11,513 bases of DNA from Chloroflexota bacterium (GTDB lineage: Bacteria > Chloroflexota > Dehalococcoidia > Lucifugimonadales > Lucifugimonadaceae), in the NCBI GenBank assembly GCA_002712125.1, contig PASL01000016.1, positions 12,052 to 23,564 on the forward strand, read 5' to 3'. A program made the position numbers and the translations under genes. This document shows positions 1-6,458 of this stretch, in pieces. Below the pieces are notes generated by a model. It was not told where the DNA came from. It did not search any database and worked only from the letters and a program-made list of their open reading frames with translations. Position 1 is the first letter of the stretch; every line of letters starts with the position of its first letter.

Positions 1-1051
<1,051 letters not shown>

Positions 1052-1065
<14 letters not shown>

Positions 1066-1543
1066 TATTTTTATTAAAAATTAAATAGTTGAATAACATG
1101 AGTATGATACCTATAGTTATTGCGGAATCAGCAATATTAAATATAGGCCAAAAGCCTACATCGAAAAAGTCTGTAACATACCCCAATCTGACTCTATCAA
1201 TTAAATTACCAAATGCTCCTCCAAACAATAATCCATATGATAAATAAACATATTTTGAAGGTTTTTCTATAGATATATAAATAAAGATTATCATCACAAT
1301 AGCAACAAATGAGACTATTGTTAAAATGTCAGTTTGATTTTGGAACAAGGAGAAAGCAGTGCCAGTGTTTTGAGCATGTGTTAATCTAAAAAAACCGCTA
1401 TTTGGTAGAGACTCTCCTAATACTAAGTTTTGTACTACAATATATTTTGAAATCTGGTCTAAAGATATAATAAATAATGTTAGTATAAGAAAATATGTAT
1501 TTAGAAAATTATTTATAAAAATTGTTTGTTTTTTATTTTTCAT
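1052..1543 (-). CDS. lspA: Lipoprotein signal peptidase (signal peptidase II)
   Basis: A 163-residue polytopic inner-membrane aspartyl protease that removes signal peptides from diacylglyceryl-modified prolipoproteins. Four hydrophobic segments are visible at about 17-37, 70-90, 97-112 and 134-155. Conserved motifs include NTGTAFS at 59-65, GNLIDRVRLGYVTDFF at 112-127 and FNIADSAI at 135-142. Asp125 and Asp139 correspond to the catalytic dyad of the family. The first gene of the leftward operon, it implies that the cell makes lipoproteins. The ATG at 1543 has no Shine-Dalgarno sequence. A TATAAT lies only 7-12 bases upstream on this strand, so the mRNA may be leaderless (see findings). Its end overlaps the start of the pseudouridine synthase gene. 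Confidence 0.95.
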
Positions 1544-1549
1544 ATATAA

Positions 1550-1555
1550 ATTATA
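1550..1555 (-). promoter_or_regulatory. Candidate -10 element for lspA
   Basis: Read on the minus strand this is TATAAT, an exact match to the sigma-70 -10 consensus, ending 6 bases before the lspA ATG. Transcription would then begin at or very near the start codon. No convincing -35 box is visible at 16-18 base spacing. In such AT-rich DNA a TATAAT can easily occur by chance, so this is a weak call. Confidence 0.25.
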
Positions 1556-1588
1556 TTTTAATTATTAATTTTATGAATTAGGAATATT

Positions 1589-1594
1589 AGGTGA
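1589..1594 (+). promoter_or_regulatory. ltaE: Ribosome binding site deciding the ltaE start
   Basis: AGGTGA, a six-base match to the anti-Shine-Dalgarno sequence, lies 5 bases before the ATG at 1600. An upstream in-frame GTG at 1591 would lie inside this site. The site therefore favours ATG 1600 over GTG 1591. The weaker GGA at 1581-1583 could serve the GTG. Confidence 0.55.
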
Positions 1595-1599
1595 AATTT

Positions 1600-2637
1600 A
1601 TGAGTTTAGTTGATCTAAGAAGTGATACTGTTACAAGACCTACAAAAGAAATGTTGGATAGTATAATTAGCTCAAAATTGGGAGATGATGTCTATCAAGA
1701 TGACCCTACGGCGAATAAACTTCAAGAAAAAGCCGCTGAACTGCTAGGAAAAGAAGATGCATTAATTGTAACTTCAGGTACACAAGGGAATCTTATATCT
1801 ATTTTGGCGCAAACTAATAGAGGAGATGAAGTCATTGTTGGGGATAAGAGTCATATATATAATTATGAGGCTGGCAGTACAATGATTCTAGGGGGGACAT
1901 CACTTTTCCCAATTCCTAATAATATCAACGGTTCAGTGGATATTTGCGATCTTATGAATGCAAAAAAACCTGATGATTTTCATAAACCGAAAACAAAAAT
2001 GCTTGCACTTGAAAATTCTCATAACATGGCCGGAGGTAAGGTATTAAACTTAACAGAATTAGAATTAATTACATCACAAGCTAAAGACCTTTCGTTGTCA
2101 CTACATTTAGATGGTGCTAGGTTATTTAATGCTTCTGTATATCTAGATGTTGAAGCAAAAAAAATAGCAAGTTATTTTGATTCTGTAACATTTTGTTTAT
2201 CCAAAGGATTATGCTGCCCAATTGGTTCGGTAATAGTAGGAGACAGAGAATTTATTAAAGAATGCAGGAGGTGGAGAAAAATATTAGGCTCAGGAATGAG
2301 ACAAGTAGGTATTATTGCTGCCCCAGGTATATTAGCATTAGACACTATGGTAGACAGGCTTGTTGAGGATCACTTAAATGCAAGATTTTTGGCTCAAGGA
2401 CTTTCTAATATCAATGGTGTTGAAATTGATCCAGAAAGCATTCAAACAAATATTATCAGGTTTAAATTATCTGAAAAATACTCAAAAAAAAGTAAAATAT
2501 TAGTTTATGAACTGAATAAAAAGAATATTCTGATCAACTCTTCTAAAAATGATTTTAGAATAGTAACTCATCATGATATTTCCAAAAAAAATTGTGAATA
2601 TTTTCTTTTATCTATATCAGAAATATTAGAAAATTAA
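1600..2637 (+). CDS. ltaE: Low-specificity L-threonine aldolase (PLP-dependent)
   Basis: A cytoplasmic fold-type I PLP enzyme that cleaves L-threonine or L-allo-threonine to glycine and acetaldehyde, a minor route to glycine. From ATG 1600 it has 345 residues, the usual family length, and begins with the signature VDLRSDTVTRPT. The GDDVYQDDPT segment, the TSGTQGN cofactor-phosphate loop and HLDGARLFNA (Asp and Arg of the PLP site) are all present. The Schiff-base lysine lies in CLSKGLCCPIGS, about residue 202 from this start. Start choice: ATG 1600 follows AGGTGA at good spacing and places the conserved DLRSDT motif near residue 5. A GTG at 1591 would add three residues. The gene is divergent from lspA (56 bases apart) and convergent with rarA (11 bases apart), so it is probably monocistronic. 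Related beta-eliminating lyases share the fold, but the motif set fits threonine aldolase. Confidence 0.93.
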   Translation: MSLVDLRSDTVTRPTKEMLDSIISSKLGDDVYQDDPTANKLQEKAAELLGKEDALIVTSGTQGNLISILAQTNRGDEVIVGDKSHIYNYEAGSTMILGGTSLFPIPNNINGSVDICDLMNAKKPDDFHKPKTKMLALENSHNMAGGKVLNLTELELITSQAKDLSLSLHLDGARLFNASVYLDVEAKKIASYFDSVTFCLSKGLCCPIGSVIVGDREFIKECRRWRKILGSGMRQVGIIAAPGILALDTMVDRLVEDHLNARFLAQGLSNINGVEIDPESIQTNIIRFKLSEKYSKKSKILVYELNKKNILINSSKNDFRIVTHHDISKKNCEYFLLSISEILEN

Positions 2638-2648
2638 AATTTAGTTCA

Positions 2649-3953
2649 TCAATCCCAAAGTTTGTTTATTCTGTCCTTAATAGATTTTTCAATACCTACA
2701 TCATTTGGATCATAGAAAATTTTACCTTTTATTTTTTCAGGCAAGTAATTTTCTTTTACAAAATTGTTAGGAAAATCATGTGGATACTTGTAATTATTAC
2801 CAAAATTTTTTTGTTTATCTAATTCTGTGATAGCATTTAATAAATTTAGTGGAATTCTTTCATCAGGTGATTTTTTTATATGACTTAATGCTAGGTCAAT
2901 TGATTTGTAAGAAGAATTAGATTTATGAGAAGAAGCAAGGTATATAGTAGTCTCTGCTAAAATTATTCTGCTTTCTGGCATACCAATATTTTTTACTGCA
3001 TATAAAGTTGATGTGGCCAAATTTAATGCTTGTGGGTTTGCTAAGCCAATATCCTCACTAGCAAAAATAATAAGTCTGCGAGCTATGAATTCAGGATTTT
3101 CTCCACCTGCAATCATCCTTGCTAGATAATAAATAGCAGCATTAGGGTCCGAGCCTCTCATTGATTTTATAAAAGCGGATATTAGGTGATAATGGTAATC
3201 ATCGCTTTTATCGTAGTAAATATTTTTTTCAAGTATTTCTTGGATATTATTTTTAGTCAAATTAATTTTAGTGTTATTAGCATGATTAATACAAATTTCT
3301 AAAGAATTGAGAGCATATCTTGCATCTCCGCCAGAGTAATTTGTAATAATTTCAAGTGAATCCTCAGTCATAATTTTATGTGATTTTTGAATTCCGGAAT
3401 CTTTATTAAGTAATGCATTTTTAAGTAGTTTTTTTATTTCATCATCGCTAAGTTTTTCTAAGTAACAAAGCCTTATTCTAGAAAGAAGGGGATTGATAAT
3501 TGAATATGAAGGATTTTCAGTAGTAGCTCCAATTATCTTGAAACTTCCATTTTCTATGTAGGGTAATAATGCATCTTGTTGAGATTTTGAAAATCTATGA
3601 ATTTCATCAATAAATAAAGTTGATTGAATCCCATTTTCTCCAAGTTTATATTTTGCTTCCTCTGCAAAATTTCTTATATCTTTTACTCCTGAAGATACAG
3701 CGCTAATCTCGCCCATATAGTTATTTGAATCTTTGCATATTATTTTTGCCAGTGTAGTTTTACCGCAACCAGGAGGTCCTACAAATATCAAAGATGGTAC
3801 ATTATTATGTTTAATTGCTTCATGTAAAAACTTACCCTCAGAAATTAAGTGTTTTTGCCCATATACATCATTTAATTTTTCAGGCCTTATCCTTGATGAT
3901 AAGGGAGAATATTGCTTTGACAATTTATTGCTTTGAATATCAAATAAATCCAT
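2649..3953 (-). CDS. rarA: Replication-associated recombination protein RarA (MgsA) AAA+ ATPase
   Basis: A 434-residue cytoplasmic AAA+ ATPase of the RarA/MgsA/WRNIP1 family, which acts at stalled replication forks. Visible motifs are the N-terminal RIRPEKLNDVYGQKHL, Walker A GPPGCGKTT at 59-67 (Lys65), Walker B LFIDEIHRF at 113-121, sensor 1 ATTENPS at 143-149 and the arginine finger in LLSRIR near 156-161. The C-terminal half carries the MgsA tetramerisation region, including MRGSDPNAAIYYLARMIAGGENPEFIARR (split across about 265-293) and the ASEDIGLANPQAL stretch. Length matches the family. It follows the Smr gene with a 6-base gap, so the two are probably co-transcribed. No strong Shine-Dalgarno sequence precedes the ATG. 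The clamp-loader gamma/tau subunit has a similar ATPase core, but the C-terminal motifs and short length identify RarA. Confidence 0.95.
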   Translation of the reverse strand: MDLFDIQSNKLSKQYSPLSSRIRPEKLNDVYGQKHLISEGKFLHEAIKHNNVPSLIFVGPPGCGKTTLAKIICKDSNNYMGEISAVSSGVKDIRNFAEEAKYKLGENGIQSTLFIDEIHRFSKSQQDALLPYIENGSFKIIGATTENPSYSIINPLLSRIRLCYLEKLSDDEIKKLLKNALLNKDSGIQKSHKIMTEDSLEIITNYSGGDARYALNSLEICINHANNTKINLTKNNIQEILEKNIYYDKSDDYHYHLISAFIKSMRGSDPNAAIYYLARMIAGGENPEFIARRLIIFASEDIGLANPQALNLATSTLYAVKNIGMPESRIILAETTIYLASSHKSNSSYKSIDLALSHIKKSPDERIPLNLLNAITELDKQKNFGNNYKYPHDFPNNFVKENYLPEKIKGKIFYDPNDVGIEKSIKDRINKLWD

Positions 3954-3959
3954 AGTTTT

Positions 3960-4256
3960 CTAATTTGAATGTAAAAATTCAACTTCACCAATTGTTACAG
4001 CATCACCTTCAACTGCTTGGTAATTTTTAATTTTTTTGCTTTCCTTCATTATTTTTCTAACCAAGGATTTCAATGTTCCTTCTCCATGTCCGTGAATAAC
4101 TCTAACATAATGTAATTTTGAATAATATACTTCATCAATATGCGCAAGTATCTTTAACTCAGCATCTTTATACCTGTAACCATGAACATCGATAGATATT
4201 CCCTGACTATCTAGTAGGTTTTTAGTTTGCTTGACCCTTCTTTTTTTATTTCTCAT
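3960..4256 (-). CDS. Stand-alone Smr-domain protein
   Basis: A 98-residue protein that is almost wholly an Smr (small MutS-related) domain, the nuclease-like module normally found at the C-terminus of MutS2. A basic N-terminus (MRNKKRRVKQTK) precedes IDVHGYRYKDA at about 22-32, which matches the family's LDLHG-x-R-xx-EA motif. VIHGHGEGTL at about 53-62 matches the HGxGxGxL motif, and the end, GDAVTIGEVEF, resembles the usual GGxGVTxVxL strand. No MutS ATPase or clamp region is present. Free Smr proteins can nick DNA or RNA, and MutS2/SmrB-type proteins act on collided ribosomes; which applies here cannot be told. AGGA lies 9 bases before the ATG. It is the first gene of a pair with rarA. Confidence 0.85.
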   Translation of the reverse strand: MRNKKRRVKQTKNLLDSQGISIDVHGYRYKDAELKILAHIDEVYYSKLHYVRVIHGHGEGTLKSLVRKIMKESKKIKNYQAVEGDAVTIGEVEFLHSN

Positions 4257-4351
4257 AATTAGATATCCTGAAAATTTTTTATTTAAATTTTTGCTAAAAT
4301 TAATAAAAAGATATATTTTTAATATATTAGTATTAAATTAATGGATTTTCA
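4257..4351. promoter_or_regulatory. Divergent promoter region between smr-rarA and coaE
   Basis: This 95-base, extremely AT-rich gap must hold the start signals for both divergent units. On the plus strand TTGCTA (4291-4296) followed 17 bases later by TATTTT (4314-4319) is one possible -35/-10 pair for coaE. On the minus strand AGGA at about 9 bases before the smr ATG is a good ribosome binding site. Many other A/T hexamers fit equally well, so exact promoters cannot be fixed by eye. Confidence 0.3.
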
Positions 4352-4942
4352 ATGAGAATAATAGGTATAACTGGTGGTATTGGTTCAGGCAAATCTTCTG
4401 TCTTGAATTTATTAAAATCAAAATATATTAGTGTAATTAATTCTGATCTAATAGTTGATAAATTACTAAGAGAAAATCCAAAGGTAATAAAATTTTGCAA
4501 AACAAACTTTGATATTCATTTAGATGAAAGTTCAAAAAAATTTAGTATAAACAAACTTAGGCTAGCTAAAATATTATTTAATGATTTAGATACTTTGAAT
4601 AATTTTGAGACATTTATATGGCCAATTGCTTTTGAAAATGTGAAAAAAAATATAAGAAGTGACAATATTACATTAATTGAGGCTTCTAAGTTATTTGAAG
4701 CAGGCTGGAACAAAATATGCGAGTTTGTGTTGACTATTGAAGCTAATGCAGAAATTTGTATTTCTCGTACTATTAAGCGCTCTAATCTTTCTAGGTCAGC
4801 TATTTTGTTGAGAATGAAAAATCAATCAACTTCCAAATACAGGAGAGATTTATCAGACTTTATACTTGATAATAACTTTTCATTTGCGGAATTAGAAGAA
4901 AAAGTAAAATATTTTTCAAAAAATAACTTAATAAATCAATAA
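4352..4942 (+). CDS. coaE: Dephospho-CoA kinase
   Basis: A 196-residue P-loop kinase that phosphorylates the 3'-hydroxyl of dephospho-CoA, the last step of coenzyme A synthesis, in the cytoplasm. The N-terminus MRIIGITGGIGSGKSSV carries the P-loop at residues 8-15 (Lys14). INSDLIVDKLL corresponds to the substrate-binding IDAD-type segment, and EASKLFEAGW corresponds to the family's PLLFE region. RMKNQ and the C-terminal DNNFSFAELEEKV match the later conserved blocks. Odd points are Asn in place of the first Asp of the IDAD motif and Asp where His or Arg is usual shortly after it, so the protein is somewhat diverged. A weak GGA precedes the ATG; a nearby ATG at 4341 is out of frame. It is the first gene of the rightward cluster, which also contains a CoA-diphosphatase-like Nudix gene. 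Confidence 0.92.
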   Translation: MRIIGITGGIGSGKSSVLNLLKSKYISVINSDLIVDKLLRENPKVIKFCKTNFDIHLDESSKKFSINKLRLAKILFNDLDTLNNFETFIWPIAFENVKKNIRSDNITLIEASKLFEAGWNKICEFVLTIEANAEICISRTIKRSNLSRSAILLRMKNQSTSKYRRDLSDFILDNNFSFAELEEKVKYFSKNNLINQ

Positions 4943-4949
4943 AATTATT

Positions 4950-4955
4950 TATAAT
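4950..4955 (+). promoter_or_regulatory. Candidate -10 element for the ATPase-Nudix-VWA operon
   Basis: An exact TATAAT sits 42 bases before the ATG at 4998, in the 55-base gap after coaE. TTAATA at 4928-4933, 16 bases upstream, matches four of six positions of the -35 consensus. A start site near 4962 would give a leader of roughly 36 bases containing the GAGG ribosome binding site at 4987-4990. If real, the MoxR/VWA operon has its own promoter apart from coaE. AT-rich background limits confidence. Confidence 0.35.
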
Positions 4956-4974
4956 CAAAATAAATTATTTGATT
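4953..4974. repeat. Short palindrome AATCAAA-8-TTTGATT upstream of the MoxR-type ATPase gene
   Basis: A perfect 7-base inverted repeat (4953-4959 and 4968-4974) with an 8-base spacer. It overlaps the candidate -10 box and the predicted start site, the place where a repressor operator would lie. It is not followed by a T-run, so it does not look like an intrinsic terminator for coaE. A direct repeat AAATTATTT (4942-4950 and 4962-4970) lies in the same stretch at a 20-base period. Both may be chance in such AT-rich DNA. Confidence 0.35.
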
Positions 4975-4997
4975 TAAAAAAGTCTTGAGGAAAACCT

Positions 4998-5864
4998 ATG
5001 ACAAAAGAACAGAATTTTGTTCAGCAGGATATAGAAAATTTTCATATCGCTGAAGAACCTTTTTATGTATCAACTTCAGATGAAGTTGAAATTTTCGAAT
5101 CTGCATATAAACAAAGGGTCCCAGTTCTACTTAAAGGGCCAACAGGAACAGGGAAAACTAGATTTGTTGAGTATATGGCCTGGAAATTAAGCAACTCAAG
5201 CATAAAAAAGAATATATCTAAAGCAGAGAAGTTACCGTTAATAACAGTTGCTTGCCATGAAGATCTTAATGCAAGTGATCTTGTTGGTAGATATTTACTT
5301 GATGCAAATGGTACAAGATGGATAGATGGACCTTTAACAAGAGCCGTAAAAGTTGGTGCAATATGTTATTTAGATGAAGTAGTCGAAGCTAGAAAAGATA
5401 CAACAGTAATTATTCACCCACTGACAGATCATCGTAGATCTCTGACAATAGATAAACTTGGAACAGTTATTGATGCAGCCCCTGGATTTTTATTAGTTGT
5501 TTCTTATAATCCTGGCTACCAAAACGCACTAAAAGATCTTAAGCATAGTACACGTCAAAGATTTGTAGCATTAGAATTTGATTTCCCAGATGAAGAACGT
5601 GAAGCCAAAATTATCATGCATGAATCTGGATGTGAATCTGATGTAGCCGAAAGACTGGCAAAATTAGGTTCTAAAATTAGAAACTTAAGAGAACATGGTC
5701 TTGAAGAAGGAGCTAGTACTCGTATGCTAATATACGCTGGAAAATTAATTAATGATGGTGTTCCTGAAAGACGAGCCTGTCAAGTATCAGTTACTTGGGG
5801 AATAACTGATGATTTTCAGATTCAGAGAAGTATAGATGAGGTTGTTACCTCTATTTTTGCTTAA
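4998..5864 (+). CDS. MoxR-family AAA+ ATPase, CbbQ/NirQ/NorQ/GpvN type
   Basis: A 288-residue cytoplasmic AAA+ ATPase. Members of this family (CbbQ with CbbO for Rubisco, NorQ with NorD for nitric oxide reductase) form hexamers that work with a VWA partner to remodel or load metal into an enzyme. Walker A GPTGTGKT is at 47-54 (Lys53), Walker B ICYLDE at 122-127, sensor 1 in SYNPGYQ at 169-175 with Asn171, and arginine-finger candidates in STRQRF at 184-189. The family-typical [15 protein letters not shown] stretch lies at 87-101 and a sensor 2-like STR at 240-242. Length is typical. GAGG at 4987-4990 is a good ribosome binding site, 7 bases before the ATG. The VWA partner lies two genes downstream. 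Assignment to the CbbQ/NorQ branch is firm; the client is unknown because neither Rubisco nor nitric oxide reductase is encoded here. Confidence 0.9.
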   Translation: MTKEQNFVQQDIENFHIAEEPFYVSTSDEVEIFESAYKQRVPVLLKGPTGTGKTRFVEYMAWKLSNSSIKKNISKAEKLPLITVACHEDLNASDLVGRYLLDANGTRWIDGPLTRAVKVGAICYLDEVVEARKDTTVIIHPLTDHRRSLTIDKLGTVIDAAPGFLLVVSYNPGYQNALKDLKHSTRQRFVALEFDFPDEEREAKIIMHESGCESDVAERLAKLGSKIRNLREHGLEEGASTRMLIYAGKLINDGVPERRACQVSVTWGITDDFQIQRSIDEVVTSIFA

Positions 5865-5873
5865 TAAATTGTA

Positions 5874-6458
5874 ATGTTTACTTCTTTAGAAAAACTTAAA
5901 TCACAATTAAGAGAAAAACTCGATCAACCTAACGAGGAAGTGATTGATAAATCTTCATCTTCCGTTATGGTGTTGTTTCATAACCAAAAAAATACTCCTG
6001 AGGTACTTATGATAAAGCGTTCAGAAAATCTAAGAAATCATTCAGGGGAGTGGGCTTTTCCAGGAGGAAAGTTTGAATTATCAGATGACAATCTTATGGA
6101 GACTGCATTTAGAGAGGTTACAGAAGAAATAGGTATAAACAAATCGAATATAAGGTATTGGCTCAGAATGAAACCAGTAAATACTTTCACGGGTTTCACT
6201 ATATGGCCTTTTATAGGCATGATAAATGAGTTTACTAAGGAATCCTTACAAATAAATAAGGATGAAGTATCCGATGTAATGAGTATTCCTGTTGATGTTT
6301 TTTTAGATGATAAATATAAAAGAGAAATTACTTTCTATGAAAATAATAATTTTAGAAAAAGCGATGCATTTACTTATAAAGGTAAAATTATTTGGGGAGC
6401 CTCAGCAAAAATAATCACTAATATATTTAATCCTATTTTACAAGGAGAGAAAAAATAG
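5874..6458 (+). CDS. Nudix hydrolase, NudL-like CoA diphosphatase
   Basis: A 194-residue Nudix protein. Residues 49-65 (RSENLRNHSGEWAFPGG) match the extended signature of the CoA-diphosphatase (NudL/UPF0035) branch, usually written RSxxLRxHxGxxAFPGG. The Nudix box core REVTEEIGI is at 80-88, with the metal-binding glutamates present. Family enzymes hydrolyse CoA and its thioesters to 3',5'-ADP and a phosphopantetheine product, so this one may counterbalance coaE three genes upstream; that pairing is inference. Activity on another nucleoside diphosphate derivative is possible. It starts 9 bases after the ATPase stop with no clear Shine-Dalgarno sequence, suggesting translational coupling. Its TAG stop overlaps the proposed AUA start of the VWA gene as ATAG. 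Its position splits a MoxR/VWA pair whose members are usually adjacent. Confidence 0.88.
   Translation: MFTSLEKLKSQLREKLDQPNEEVIDKSSSSVMVLFHNQKNTPEVLMIKRSENLRNHSGEWAFPGGKFELSDDNLMETAFREVTEEIGINKSNIRYWLRMKPVNTFTGFTIWPFIGMINEFTKESLQINKDEVSDVMSIPVDVFLDDKYKREITFYENNNFRKSDAFTYKGKIIWGASAKIITNIFNPILQGEKK
6442..6447 (+). promoter_or_regulatory. Strong ribosome binding site for the VWA gene, pointing to an AUA start
   Basis: AAGGAG, followed by AGAAAAA, lies inside the last codons of the Nudix gene and ends 7 bases before ATA at 6455. No ATG, GTG or TTG occurs at a suitable distance downstream in any useful frame. The spacing is optimal for initiation at 6455. It is the best Shine-Dalgarno match in the window. 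Confidence 0.7.

Noticed and set aside
2638-2648. Intrinsic terminator between the convergent ltaE and rarA genes
   Set aside because: The gap is 11 bases and neither it nor the flanking codons shows a GC-rich hairpin followed by a T-run.
3733-3936. 67-codon plus-strand open frame opposite the rarA N-terminus
   Set aside because: It is antisense to the Walker A region of rarA, resembles no known family and has no start signals; a shadow frame.
4516-4713. Minus-strand open frame inside coaE
   Set aside because: Fully contained antisense to coaE, with low-complexity hydrophobic translation; a shadow frame.
4953-4974. Palindrome after coaE as a rho-independent terminator
   Set aside because: The stem is only 7 A/T-rich pairs and is followed by TTAAAAAAG rather than a T-run, so it fits an operator better than a terminator.
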